A stretch of 64,000 nucleotides of DNA from Spirochaetaceae bacterium (GTDB lineage Bacteria > Spirochaetota > Spirochaetia > SZUA-6 > Bin103): contig JAPPNY010000110.1 in the NCBI GenBank assembly GCA_028818385.1, positions 1-64,000 on the forward strand, written 5' to 3'. Made by a program: the position numbers and the translations under genes. This document shows, piece after piece, positions 29,673 through 38,302 of this stretch. The notes beneath the pieces are model-generated. The model made no database searches. It had not been told where the DNA came from and saw only the letters and a list, made by a program, of their open reading frames with translations. Every line of letters begins with the position of its first letter. The first letter of the stretch is position 1.

Positions 29673-30488
29673 TCACCCCAGCGGACGGCCGTCCGCGACG
29701 CCGCGGAACCACTCCGGGGCGACCCGCGGAGCGCGGCCGTCGACATTCGGCGCCCCGCGTCCGGCGCGCACGTCGCCGCGGTCGACGATGCGGCTGTCGA
29801 TGCTCACCCGCGTCCGGCCCGTCCGGTTGGGACGGCTGGCGTGCAGGTGCGCCCCGGAGAAGCACAGCAGGTCGCCGGGCTCGATCAGCACCGGGACCCC
29901 CGCGGCGTCGTCCAGCGCCGCCCGGCACTCGGGCAGCAGCGGATAGCGCCCGGGCGACTCGCGCAGCCGTTCCAGGTCCCACTCGGCGCTGGTGTTCGGC
30001 ACCTGCCGTTCGAACAGCGCCGGCCAGATCACCATGGTGGCGCCCGCCTCGACCGGGAACACCGGCCCCCACAGGTTGATCTGCGCCATGACGTTGGAAC
30101 CCCAGGTGTCCCGGTGCGCGGGCAGATCCCGCACGCGCCGGCCGCGGTGGGTGTCGCCGCTTGGCTGCAGGCGCAGGATGAGGCGGTCGGAGCAGGTGGA
30201 GGCGGGGTCGAGCCCCAGCGCCTCAATCATCGCCCGAAACGCCGCACGTACCTCTGCGTCCCGCATGAACGAGCGCCGGAGGTCCCCGGCCCGCGCCAGG
30301 AACTCCGCGCGATCGAGCGACGCCTGAGCGTCCGGCGGGGCATGCGGCGCGAACGCCGCGCAGGCCATCTCCCGCGCCCGCTCCGCCAGGGCCGCCATGG
30401 ACGGCATCCGCCGGAACGCCAGGATCTCGCCGCGGAACAGCCGCTCCCGGTCGAGGGGCGGCTCGCCGTCGGCGATTCCGGCAGTCAC
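29673..30488 (-). CDS. Phytanoyl-CoA-dioxygenase-like 2-oxoglutarate oxygenase
   Basis: A 271-residue cupin oxygenase. The iron motif is LPAHRDTWGSNVMAQINLW (His-x-Asp), and the distal His/Arg pair is in FSGAHLHASRPNRTGRTRVSIDSR. EPGDLLCF precedes the distal strand as is usual. It lies 13 bp downstream of the GcvT/DmdA-like gene, on the same strand. It is therefore probably in the operon HD oxygenase - GcvT-like - PhyH - alcohol dehydrogenase. The substrate is not known. Confidence 0.85.
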   Translation of the reverse strand: MTAGIADGEPPLDRERLFRGEILAFRRMPSMAALAERAREMACAAFAPHAPPDAQASLDRAEFLARAGDLRRSFMRDAEVRAAFRAMIEALGLDPASTCSDRLILRLQPSGDTHRGRRVRDLPAHRDTWGSNVMAQINLWGPVFPVEAGATMVIWPALFERQVPNTSAEWDLERLRESPGRYPLLPECRAALDDAAGVPVLIEPGDLLCFSGAHLHASRPNRTGRTRVSIDSRIVDRGDVRAGRGAPNVDGRAPRVAPEWFRGVADGRPLG

Positions 30489-30501
30489 GCTCGCCAGCCG
30501 C

Positions 30502-31806
30502 TCAGATCGTGGCGTCCTCGCCGCGGGCGTGCGCGATCTCGCGTGCCGAGGGATTGACCGACGGGCGGAACGGCACCTCGCACACCTGCGCGCGGTCGGG
30601 CTTGCCCGGCTCGCTGGCGTACTCGTCAGGCAGCCACACGGTGAGCTCGGTGCCTATGGCCGACCGTCCGACCGGCACCCACCCCATCCCGATGTTGCAG
30701 CCGAGCTCCGGCGCGTACCACGGCGAGGTCAGGAAGCCGATCGGATCGCCCGCGTCGGCGTCGGACACCAGCCAGAAGTCGGGTGCGTAGTCGTCGATGG
30801 GTTTGCCGCCCATGGTCATGCCGGCCATCGTCATCTTGAAGGGTGGATTGCCGGCTTCGATCTGTTCGCGGACGCGCTCCAGCGCCGCCTTGCCGATGTA
30901 GTCGGCCTTCTTCTTGCGGGGCACCTGGTAGGCCAGGTCGCACTGGAACGGCAGGGTCTCGTGGTCGATGTCCTGGCCCCAGGACATGATGCCGGCCTGG
31001 ATACGGCGCTGGTGGCCGGGGGCTATGACCATGAGCTGGTGCGCCTTGCCCGCTTCCAGCACCGCGTTCCAGAGCTTCTCGGCGTGCAGGGTGGCGTCGC
31101 GCAGGTAGATCTCGTAGCCCTTCTCGCCCGAGAAGCCGGACTGGGAGATGACGACATCACAGCCGGCGATTTCCGCCTCCATGACCCCGTAATAGGGAAT
31201 GTCGCGGATCCCCTCGCCCACCAGGTCGGCCATCAGCGCCTCCGACTTCGGCCCCTGGATCTGCACCGGGCAGGCGTCGATCTCGTCGATCTCGACATCC
31301 ATGCGCATGCCGACGTTGACCCCCTGCAGCCAGTACAGCAGGTCGGAGTCGGCGAGCGAGAACCAGAACTCGTCTTCCGACAGGCGCAGCAGCACCGGGT
31401 CGTTGAGGATGCCGCCCCGTTCGTTGCAGAGGATGACGTACTTGGCGTGCAGGGGCTTGATGCGCTTCGCGTTGCGGGTGATGACGTAGTCCGTGAACCG
31501 CTCCGCGTCCGGCCCCTTGACCCGGATCTGGCGCTCGACCGCGACGTTCCACATGGTGACGTGGTGTGTCAGCGCCTCGTGTTCGGCCGCCGCGCCGCCG
31601 TCCTCCGGCCGCACGTAGCCGCGCGGGTGGTAGATGCGGTTGTAGACCGTCGCGCGCCAGCAGCCCGCCGCGTGCGACAGGTGCCAGTAGGGCGACTTGC
31701 GCACGCGGGTGGAGATCAGCAGCTCGGTCGGGGTCCGGCCGCTCTGGCGCAGGTTGATCGGGACGATGCGGTCGGACTGGTCGACGCTCTGCGGTTGCGT
31801 GGTCAT
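30502..31806 (-). CDS. GcvT-family aminomethyltransferase, DMSP-demethylase (DmdA)-like
   Basis: A 434-residue tetrahydrofolate-dependent methyltransferase-fold protein. The blocks LTHHVTMWNVAVERQIRVKGPDAERF, NERGGILNDPVLLRLSEDEFWFSLADSD and VQIQGPKSEALMADL closely recall DmdA, which demethylates DMSP, more than glycine-cleavage GcvT (order and spacing preserved, from memory). The substrate could be another methylated sulfonium or ammonium compound. The ATG at 31806 overlaps the stop of the upstream HD gene (ATGA). An in-frame ATG at 31956 lies inside that gene. Confidence 0.82.
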   Translation of the reverse strand: MTTQPQSVDQSDRIVPINLRQSGRTPTELLISTRVRKSPYWHLSHAAGCWRATVYNRIYHPRGYVRPEDGGAAAEHEALTHHVTMWNVAVERQIRVKGPDAERFTDYVITRNAKRIKPLHAKYVILCNERGGILNDPVLLRLSEDEFWFSLADSDLLYWLQGVNVGMRMDVEIDEIDACPVQIQGPKSEALMADLVGEGIRDIPYYGVMEAEIAGCDVVISQSGFSGEKGYEIYLRDATLHAEKLWNAVLEAGKAHQLMVIAPGHQRRIQAGIMSWGQDIDHETLPFQCDLAYQVPRKKKADYIGKAALERVREQIEAGNPPFKMTMAGMTMGGKPIDDYAPDFWLVSDADAGDPIGFLTSPWYAPELGCNIGMGWVPVGRSAIGTELTVWLPDEYASEPGKPDRAQVCEVPFRPSVNPSAREIAHARGEDATI

Positions 31807-32399
31807 GAGTGCTCCCTGGGGGCAAGGCTGAACGGCTCGCGCGCGAACACGCGGCGCACCATCGGTTCGAAGAATTCCAGCGGCAGCGATTCGTAGTCGG
31901 GGTCGAACGCGCACTGGTCCCAGCGGTGGCAGAAGTCCACGGCGTCCTGGTACCACGGGTGGTCGCGATACCTGTCGCGCGCGTTGGGGTCCCAGCCGCG
32001 GAAGTGGCCGTAGTAGACGAGCTGGAACAGCCCGTGGTGGCGGACGATCCAGTATGTGCGCTCGGTCACGTAGGGGCGCAGGATGAGGGCGGAAAGCTCC
32101 CCGTGGCTGTGCGGGGCCAGCAGGTCGTCGATGTCGTGCAGCAGGGCCGCCACCACCATCTCCTCTTCCGCGCCGTCGCGGTAGGCGCGCGTCGCGGTCT
32201 GCAGCGAGTGCTCCAGCCGGTCCACCTGGTAGCCGGCCAGCGATCCGGACAGCGCGCGGAGCTGCCCCAGCACCCGGTCGGCGGTGCCGGCGGCGAACTC
32301 GTCCTCGAACCGCGCGAGCAGCTCGTAGTCCTCTCGGGTGCCGTCCGCCATGTGGGTGAAGCTCACCGTGGGCGCGTCCGGCGTCGTCGTCGTATGCAT
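31803..32399 (-). CDS. HD-domain mixed-valence diiron oxygenase, PhnZ/TmpB-like
   Basis: A 198-residue HD-domain protein strikingly like PhnZ and TmpB, which cleave the C-P bond of hydroxylated aminophosphonates. The diiron ligands can be placed: His 64 in RLEHSLQ, His 88-Asp 89 in LLHDID, His 97/99, His 121/122 in VRHHGLF, and Asp 161 in HRWDQCA. PhnZ shows LEHSLQ, LHDLG, HH and KFD in the same order. The ATG at 32399 is chosen because upstream in-frame residues lack similarity. It is divergent from a TmpA-like oxygenase, the expected pathway partner. Confidence 0.82.
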   Translation of the reverse strand: MHTTTTPDAPTVSFTHMADGTREDYELLARFEDEFAAGTADRVLGQLRALSGSLAGYQVDRLEHSLQTATRAYRDGAEEEMVVAALLHDIDDLLAPHSHGELSALILRPYVTERTYWIVRHHGLFQLVYYGHFRGWDPNARDRYRDHPWYQDAVDFCHRWDQCAFDPDYESLPLEFFEPMVRRVFAREPFSLAPREHS

Positions 32400-32490
32400 G
32401 CCTGTAACTCTCCCGTTGCGCATGGTGTATGCGGGACCTATACGCGGGTCAACAGCCCCGGCGCCGCGCGTTAATTTTTTCCAAAAACTC

Positions 32491-32521
32491 TTGACACAGG
32501 TCGAAACGGCACTCCTTGATA
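32491..32521 (+). promoter_or_regulatory. Possible promoter for the TmpA-like gene
   Basis: The 178-bp gap between the two divergent oxygenase genes (32400-32577) contains a short AT-rich tract in otherwise GC-rich DNA. TTGACA at 32491-32496 is a perfect -35 hexamer, but the only -10-like hexamer, TTGATA at 32516-32521, is 19 bp away and weak. A divergent promoter region is certain to be needed here; its exact elements are not. Confidence 0.3.
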
Positions 32522-32577
32522 CGCGGTAGTTCGCGTGCCCGGGTTCCGGGCCGGTCATCACCGATTGAGGGTCCGCC

Positions 32578-33693
32578 ATGTATCACTCGATCAGCAGTGT
32601 CGCCGAGAACGGCGAAGCCTTGGCCGCGGTCTGGCAGGATGGCGCGCAGACCGATCTTCCCTACCTGTGGCTGCGCGACAACTGCGGCTGCAGCGAATGC
32701 CGGGTCGAGCAGACCACGGAGAAGCGGTTCCACCTCTTCCGGGTCGCTGCGGACCTGCGGCCCCGCCAGGTCGCCATCGAGCGTCCCGGCCGCGAGGACG
32801 AGGCGATCGCCATCGCGTGGCCGGACGGGCACCGGACGCGCTACCGGTCGAGTGAGATCCACGGCCTCATCGAGTTGCCTCGCACCGAGCTGCGCTACTG
32901 GGACGGCAGCTTCCGGCCGCGGCAGTTCGACTACCGGCGATTCCTGGACCACGACCGCACCGCCGCGGACCTGATCGAGGACTTCCTGGAGACCGGCGCG
33001 TGCGTGCTGGTCGGCGCCCCCACCGAGCCGGACTCCTCGGAGCAGCTCGCCGCCCGCCTGGGGCCGATCCGCGAGGTGGTGTTCGACCGCATCCACAACG
33101 TCGTGGTCGATCCGGCCGGCTACAGCATCGCGCACACGAAGCTGGCGCTCGCCCCGCACAACGACTTCACCAGCTACAACTGGCCGCCGAGCGTGCAGCT
33201 CCTGCACATGCTGGTGAACGAGTGCGAGGGCGGCGACTCCGCGATCGTGGACGCGTTCGGCGTGGTGGACGGATTGCGCCGCGACCACCCGGAGAAGTTC
33301 GACGCGCTCTGTGCGGTGCCGGTGCCGTTCCGCCTGTTCAGCGACGATGAGGAGAGCTACGCGGTCAATCCCGTGATCAACCTGGACGCCGGCGGCAACG
33401 TTCGGCTGGTGCGCTTCAACACGCAGCAGATGCAGCCCATTCCGCTGTCAGAGCCGCGGCTGAACGACTTCTACGCCGCCTACCACGAACTGTCGACGCG
33501 CATGAACGACCCCGGTGTCCGGGCGTCCTGCCGTCTGGAGGCCGGCCACATCATGCTGATGGCCAGCCACCGCGTCCTGCACGGCCGCACCGCGCTCCGC
33601 TCCACGGGCATGCGCCACCTGCAGGATGCCTACTTCGAGCACGACAACGTGCGCAACCACCTGAAGCTGCTCCGCCGCACCGGCCGCATCTGA
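32578..33693 (+). CDS. TmpA / gamma-butyrobetaine-hydroxylase-like 2-oxoglutarate oxygenase
   Basis: A 371-residue Fe(II)/2-oxoglutarate dioxygenase. It has the N-terminal zinc-binding DUF971 domain with Cys 36, 38, 41 (NCGCSEC) and His 52, and a C-terminal TauD-like domain with iron ligands His 194-x-Asp 196 (APHNDFTSYNW) and His 335 in SHRVLHGR. This two-domain layout is shared by gamma-butyrobetaine hydroxylase and by TmpA, which hydroxylates 2-(trimethylammonio)ethylphosphonate. The PhnZ/TmpB-like gene placed divergently next door favours a TmpA-type role over carnitine synthesis. Confidence 0.85.
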   Translation: MYHSISSVAENGEALAAVWQDGAQTDLPYLWLRDNCGCSECRVEQTTEKRFHLFRVAADLRPRQVAIERPGREDEAIAIAWPDGHRTRYRSSEIHGLIELPRTELRYWDGSFRPRQFDYRRFLDHDRTAADLIEDFLETGACVLVGAPTEPDSSEQLAARLGPIREVVFDRIHNVVVDPAGYSIAHTKLALAPHNDFTSYNWPPSVQLLHMLVNECEGGDSAIVDAFGVVDGLRRDHPEKFDALCAVPVPFRLFSDDEESYAVNPVINLDAGGNVRLVRFNTQQMQPIPLSEPRLNDFYAAYHELSTRMNDPGVRASCRLEAGHIMLMASHRVLHGRTALRSTGMRHLQDAYFEHDNVRNHLKLLRRTGRI

Positions 33694-33723
33694 GAGCGTC
33701 GCGCCGGTCCGCGCCGACGCACG

Positions 33724-35265
33724 TCAGGGATGGGCCGGAGCCAGATCCCAGGCGTCCAGCCGGCGCACGGTGGCGGCGCCGGCGCGGGCCAGCAGCCGGA
33801 CCTGGACGGCGTCGTCGCGAGTCGGATAGATTCGCTGGGTCACGCACTGGCGGCCGTTGGCATACACCTCCAGCAGCGACCGGTCCAGGAACAGGCGCAA
33901 CCTCAGAGGCTCCCCGGCAGCCAGTCTCAACGGTGCCTCCTGAGCCGTGACCGTGCGTTCATTCGGCGGCAGCGTGTCCATCAGGACACGGCCGTTGCTG
34001 CTGGTGCGGTAGCGGTAGTAGACGATCCGGCGGTCCAGCGATGAGCGGCTCACGTCGACGCGGATGACTCCGGCCCACGCGTCGTACACGACCGGCGTCT
34101 GCTCCGCGCCGTCGGGCGAGCAGCGCACCGCGACGCCCACCTCGGCCGCCTGCGCCGAGTCGATCTCCAGCGCCAGTTCCAGCATGTCACCGGCGACGCC
34201 GGCCACCACCGTATCGGCGCCGTCTGCCACGGCGAGTGACTGGCGGCGCTGGTGGCGGTAGCGCAACCGCTCCACCTCGGGCGCCGGGTCGATGGTCAGG
34301 GTGCCGTCGGCGGCCAGCCCCAGGATGCGCGGCAGCGTCATCACTCCCGACCAGCCGGCCGCGCGCTCGCGCTCCTCTCCAAGGATCTCGCGCACCCAGT
34401 CGAAGAAGATGCGCCGCCCCGCGCCATCCAGCAGGGTGCGCGGGCCGCCGAGCTGGCCCCCTTCCCAGCTCATGCGGCCGTGGACCCGGGGATGGAACCG
34501 CTCGCCGCGCAGGTCGCCCAGGTAGTACTGGGTGGCCTGCAGGTGGCTGCAGAACAGCAGCATGTGGCGGTCGCCGAGAGGGAAGAAGTCGGGGACGGCG
34601 CAGTCCTCGTCCGGCTCCGTCCACTCGCGGCGTGACCGGTAGAAGGTGTCGACGAACCGCCAGCGGCGCAGGTCCTGCGACTTGAACAGGTACGCGGCGT
34701 CGCCCGCGCCGTTCGGATGGCGGCGGTTGACCGCCGCGTAGTAGGTGTCGCCGTCCAGCCACGCGCAGGGGTCGTGCACCTCGTAACGGCCGAAGTCCGC
34801 GTCGCCTTCGCGCGGCTGCGGGATCACGGGGTTGTCGGGATGCCTGGTCCAGTGGATCAGCAGATCGTCATGGCTTTCCGCGATGCAGACGCCGTCGGGG
34901 TTGCCGAAGTAGATGAGGGTCGGCACGCCCTCCTTGCTGACCAGGGCGCCGCCGCTGAAGCAGCCGACGCGGTCGGGTCCGTGCGGGTCCGGCTCCAGCG
35001 CGACCGGGTGGTGCACCCAGTGCACGAGATCGACGCTGGAGGCGTGACCCCACTGGATGCGGTGCCAATACGCGCCGTGCGGGTTGATCTGGTAGAAGAT
35101 GTGGTAGCGCCCGCGCCAGAACAGCGCGCCGTTGATGTCGTTCATCCACGCCGCCGGCGGCATGAAGTGGTAGCGGGGCCGATGGCGGTCGCCGGCCAGG
35201 TGGGCCTGCAGGGCCGCAGCCTGCTCGATCTGAGCCTCGGTCTGCTCGATGGACTGATCTGCCAC
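33724..35265 (-). CDS. Glycoside hydrolase family 32 protein
   Basis: A 513-residue GH32 enzyme (invertase/levanase type). The N-terminal five-bladed propeller holds the nucleophile motif AAWMNDINGALFW (Asp of WMNDxNG), the RDP-like EVHDPCAWLDG, and an acid-base region EDCAVPDFFPLGD that corresponds to the family's EC motif. A C-terminal beta-sandwich begins near residue 330 and includes FLDRSLLEVYANGRQ, typical of GH32. No signal peptide is seen, suggesting intracellular hydrolysis of fructosides. It is 29 bp downstream of the FAD-GcvT gene. Confidence 0.92.
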   Translation of the reverse strand: MADQSIEQTEAQIEQAAALQAHLAGDRHRPRYHFMPPAAWMNDINGALFWRGRYHIFYQINPHGAYWHRIQWGHASSVDLVHWVHHPVALEPDPHGPDRVGCFSGGALVSKEGVPTLIYFGNPDGVCIAESHDDLLIHWTRHPDNPVIPQPREGDADFGRYEVHDPCAWLDGDTYYAAVNRRHPNGAGDAAYLFKSQDLRRWRFVDTFYRSRREWTEPDEDCAVPDFFPLGDRHMLLFCSHLQATQYYLGDLRGERFHPRVHGRMSWEGGQLGGPRTLLDGAGRRIFFDWVREILGEERERAAGWSGVMTLPRILGLAADGTLTIDPAPEVERLRYRHQRRQSLAVADGADTVVAGVAGDMLELALEIDSAQAAEVGVAVRCSPDGAEQTPVVYDAWAGVIRVDVSRSSLDRRIVYYRYRTSSNGRVLMDTLPPNERTVTAQEAPLRLAAGEPLRLRLFLDRSLLEVYANGRQCVTQRIYPTRDDAVQVRLLARAGAATVRRLDAWDLAPAHP

Positions 35266-35294
35266 GGGTCAACGCCGCCGGCGCGGCCGGGAAC

Positions 35295-37838
35295 TCATGC
35301 CTTCATGCGGCTGTCGGCCGGATCGAACAGGGCCAGGCCGGGAGCGACGGTCACCGGGAAGGGCTCGTTCATGTACAGCACCTGCAGGCGGGTTCCTGAT
35401 TCCGCATGCTCGGCCGGCAGGTAGGCGAACAGCAGGTACTTGCCCACCGACGGTCCCATGCCGGCCGAGGTCACGCGCGACTCGCGGCCGCGTGCGTCGG
35501 CGATGCGCTCACCGTCCAGGGTCAGGATCGGCTCGTTGCCGCCGGTCGGGAAGCGGTCGATGCCGGCCGCGCCGGTGTGGTCGTCCATGGTCAGCGCGCA
35601 CATCGTCGCCAGCGGACCGTCGGCGCGCGCCTTCAGGTAGGCCGCCTTGCCGATGAAGTCGTCGCGCTTCACGCGCGGGCGGGCCAGGCCGGCCTCCACC
35701 GGCGAGTACTCCGCGGTGAGGTCCGAGCCCATCAGCAGGTAGCCCTTCTCCATGCGCCCGGTGGTGCCGTACACGCCGATGCCGACCGGCCGCGCGCCGA
35801 GCGGGCGGCCCGCTTCCCACAGCGCGTCCCACAGGCGCACGCCGTGCTGCATGGCCGTCGTGATCTCGAAGCCGCCCTCGCCCACGTAGGAGATGCGCAG
35901 CATGGTCACCGGCACGCCGTCGATGATCGCCTCGCGCAGCGTCCCGTAGGGGAACTCCGCCTGCGACAGGCCGGTGTCGGTGATGCCGTCGAGCAGCGCG
36001 CATGCGTCCGGTCCCCAGACGCCGATCGTGCACAGCGCCGACGACCGGTTCTCGAACTGCACCGAGCCGTCGTCGGGCAGGTGGCGGCGGAACCACATCT
36101 CGTCGCGGGCGCCGTCGAAGGCGCCGGTGACGACACGGAGGCGGTCGGCGGCCAGCCGTTGGATGGTCAGGTCGGCGCGGATGCCGCCGTCCGGGGTCAA
36201 CAGCGGGGTGTAGATCGAGCTGCCCGGCGGCCGGTCGCACTTGTTGACCGTCAGCCGCTCCAGGTAGGGCACCACGCCGGGCCCGGAGACGTCGAAGAGC
36301 TGGAACGCGCTCAGGTCGACGATGCCGACCTTCTCTCGCAGGTGCAGGTGCTCGGCGTTGATGATCGGCGACCACCAGCGCCGGTCCCACTCGTGCGGGC
36401 GGTCGGGCACGCCGTAGCGCTCCACCAGGTCGGCGTTCGACGCGTACCACTGCGGGCGCTCCCAGCCGCGCGCGTCGTACAGCTCGGCGCCCAGCGCCGC
36501 GGTGCGGTCGTGGAACGGGGCGCGGTTCATGCCGCGCTCGCTGGCCCACTGCTCGCGCGGGTGGACGATGCCGTAGGTCTTGTTGAAGTGCTCGTCCGCG
36601 CGCGCGCGGATGTGCCGCTCCGTGCGCTCGTGGGCGTAGAAGCGGGTGATGTCCGAGCCGTGCGGGTCGCACAGGCGCGGGTAGCCGTGGGTCATCCACT
36701 CGGCGATCAGCCGCGCGGTGCCCGGCCCCTCCTTGATCCACACCGCCGCCGCCGACCAGAGCCCCTCGACCTCCGCGGTCTCGCCCAGCACCTGCTGCGT
36801 GTCCGGGGTCAGGGACAGCAACCCGTTCACGGAATACTGCATCTCGGAGCCGGCGAGCAGCTCGCCCATGATCTCGCGCGCGTGGCCGAGTTGCGGGGCG
36901 AAATCATCGCCCGTGAACGGCATCTCGGTGGGCGAGCGCTCCGCCTCTGCCAGCGAGGGGATGTCATCCGGGCGCACCAGGATCGGGCGATGGGCGTAGG
37001 ATCCCACCTCCATCGCCTCGTGGCTCTGCCGCTCGTACATAAACACGTCCATGTCGCGCACGATCGGATAGCCGATCTCGTTGCCGGTCTTCTGCATCAG
37101 GTCGATCGGACCCATGTCCGCCATCTGGTGCACGGCGGGCGTGAGGGGGATGCTGGCGCCGGCCATGGCGGCCACACGCGGGCTCCACACGCCGCAGGCG
37201 ACCACCACCTGCTCCACCTCGATCGCGCCGCGGCCGGTCACCACCGTGCGGATGCGCGGCCGGCCGAACGGGCGGGGCTCGACCTCCAGCCCGGTGACCT
37301 CCGTGTTGTCGAGCACGGTCAGCACGCCCTTGGCGAGCGCCCGCTCGCGCATGCAGGCGCCGGCCTTCACCGAGTCGACCACCGACACGGCCGGCATCCA
37401 GAAGCCGCCCTTGATCACCGCGCCGTCCACGTACGGAATGCGTGCGACCACCTCGTCCGGCGTCAGCAGCTCCGCCTCGATGCCCCAGGAGCGGGCCGAG
37501 GTCATGCGCCGGCGCAGCTCCTCCATGCGCTCATCGGTGCGCGCGACCTCGACGCCGCCGCAGGTGGTGTTCACCCCCAGCTCCTCGTACTGGCGCTGGC
37601 TCTCCAGCGTCAGCATGGCGATCTCGCGGCCGTGGTCGGTCGGGAAGATGAAGTTGGACGCGTGGCCGGTGGAGCCGCCCGGGTTGGGCAGCGACCCCTT
37701 GTCGATCAGGACCAGGTCCTCCCAGCCCAGCTCCGCCAAGTGGGCGACCAGGCAATTGCCGACGATGCCGGCGCCGATCACGACGACCCTGGCCCGCTCG
37801 GGGACGGGCTGCGCGGCTGATCCAGATGGCCTGTTCAT
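35295..37838 (-). CDS. FAD-dependent oxidoreductase fused to GcvT domain (dimethylglycine/sarcosine dehydrogenase-like)
   Basis: An 847-residue fusion. Residues ~15-400 form a DAO-type FAD domain (VVVIGAGIVGNCLVAHLAELGW at the N-terminus). Residues ~430-840 form a GcvT-like tetrahydrofolate aminomethyltransferase domain (LREKVGIVDLSAFQLFDVSGPG, RISYVGEGGFEITTAMQHG, DDFIGKAAYL). This is the arrangement of dimethylglycine and sarcosine dehydrogenases, which oxidise N-methyl groups and pass formaldehyde to folate. The ATG at 37838 is preferred over one at 37946. A 177-bp piece of a related gene recurs at 42221-42397. Confidence 0.92.
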   Translation of the reverse strand: MNRPSGSAAQPVPERARVVVIGAGIVGNCLVAHLAELGWEDLVLIDKGSLPNPGGSTGHASNFIFPTDHGREIAMLTLESQRQYEELGVNTTCGGVEVARTDERMEELRRRMTSARSWGIEAELLTPDEVVARIPYVDGAVIKGGFWMPAVSVVDSVKAGACMRERALAKGVLTVLDNTEVTGLEVEPRPFGRPRIRTVVTGRGAIEVEQVVVACGVWSPRVAAMAGASIPLTPAVHQMADMGPIDLMQKTGNEIGYPIVRDMDVFMYERQSHEAMEVGSYAHRPILVRPDDIPSLAEAERSPTEMPFTGDDFAPQLGHAREIMGELLAGSEMQYSVNGLLSLTPDTQQVLGETAEVEGLWSAAAVWIKEGPGTARLIAEWMTHGYPRLCDPHGSDITRFYAHERTERHIRARADEHFNKTYGIVHPREQWASERGMNRAPFHDRTAALGAELYDARGWERPQWYASNADLVERYGVPDRPHEWDRRWWSPIINAEHLHLREKVGIVDLSAFQLFDVSGPGVVPYLERLTVNKCDRPPGSSIYTPLLTPDGGIRADLTIQRLAADRLRVVTGAFDGARDEMWFRRHLPDDGSVQFENRSSALCTIGVWGPDACALLDGITDTGLSQAEFPYGTLREAIIDGVPVTMLRISYVGEGGFEITTAMQHGVRLWDALWEAGRPLGARPVGIGVYGTTGRMEKGYLLMGSDLTAEYSPVEAGLARPRVKRDDFIGKAAYLKARADGPLATMCALTMDDHTGAAGIDRFPTGGNEPILTLDGERIADARGRESRVTSAGMGPSVGKYLLFAYLPAEHAESGTRLQVLYMNEPFPVTVAPGLALFDPADSRMKA

Positions 37839-37936
37839 GGCTGCCAATGGTGAGAGCCTGCGGTTGCGGGTCAAGGTTGGCTTCTGAGCTCGGATCCAAC
37901 TCGATGACTCCCTCTGCGGTCGGTACAATAATGCCC

Positions 37937-37965
37937 TTGACAGCATATGATCTTAGAATCATAAT
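37937..37965 (+). promoter_or_regulatory. Sigma70-type promoter with embedded operator-like repeat
   Basis: TTGACA (37937-37942) and CATAAT (37960-37965) are separated by exactly 17 bp, a strong promoter in this GC-rich genome. The spacer contains ATGAT-CTTAGA-ATCAT, an inverted repeat with 5-bp arms. It is well placed for repression by the XRE protein encoded immediately downstream. The predicted transcription start falls at or next to the ATG at 37972, so the message may be leaderless. Confidence 0.6.
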
Positions 37966-37971
37966 GAACGC

Positions 37972-38295
37972 ATGAGCTGTACTACACTCAGAGACAAAAT
38001 AGACGCTCTTCCCGAAGATCGCCGGAAGAGAGTCGAGGAGCTGGCCGATGCACTGATCGCCGAAGAGATGACTCTTCGCGATCTGCGCAAGGCACGAAAT
38101 CAGACACAGACTCGGGTAGCAAAGAAGCTCGGGATCAACCAGGAAAACGTGTCTCGCATCGAACAGCGCAGCGATCTGCTGCTATCCACACTCAGCGGGT
38201 ACGTCGAAGCGATGGGCGGAAAACTGCACTTGGTCGCCGAGTTTCCGGACCGCCCCCCTATTGCGTTGACCGGCATAGCTGCTCTGGACGAATAG
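37972..38295 (+). CDS. XRE-family helix-turn-helix regulator (HigA-like)
   Basis: A 107-residue protein with a helical N-terminus (LPEDRRKRVEELADALIAEE) and an XRE HTH at about 34-80 (TLRDLRKARNQTQTRVAKKLGINQENVSRIEQ). The C-terminal GKLHLVAEFPDRPP strand is common in HigA-like antitoxins and ImmA-linked regulators. No toxin gene is adjacent on the same strand, so it appears orphaned. There is no ribosome-binding site ahead of the ATG, consistent with a leaderless transcript. Confidence 0.85.
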   Translation: MSCTTLRDKIDALPEDRRKRVEELADALIAEEMTLRDLRKARNQTQTRVAKKLGINQENVSRIEQRSDLLLSTLSGYVEAMGGKLHLVAEFPDRPPIALTGIAALDE

Positions 38296-38302
38296 GCGGC
38301 CG

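Noticed and set aside
37839..37946. Upstream in-frame ATG extension of the FAD-GcvT protein (37946)
   Set aside because: The added 36 residues lack similarity and run over the promoter area of the XRE gene.
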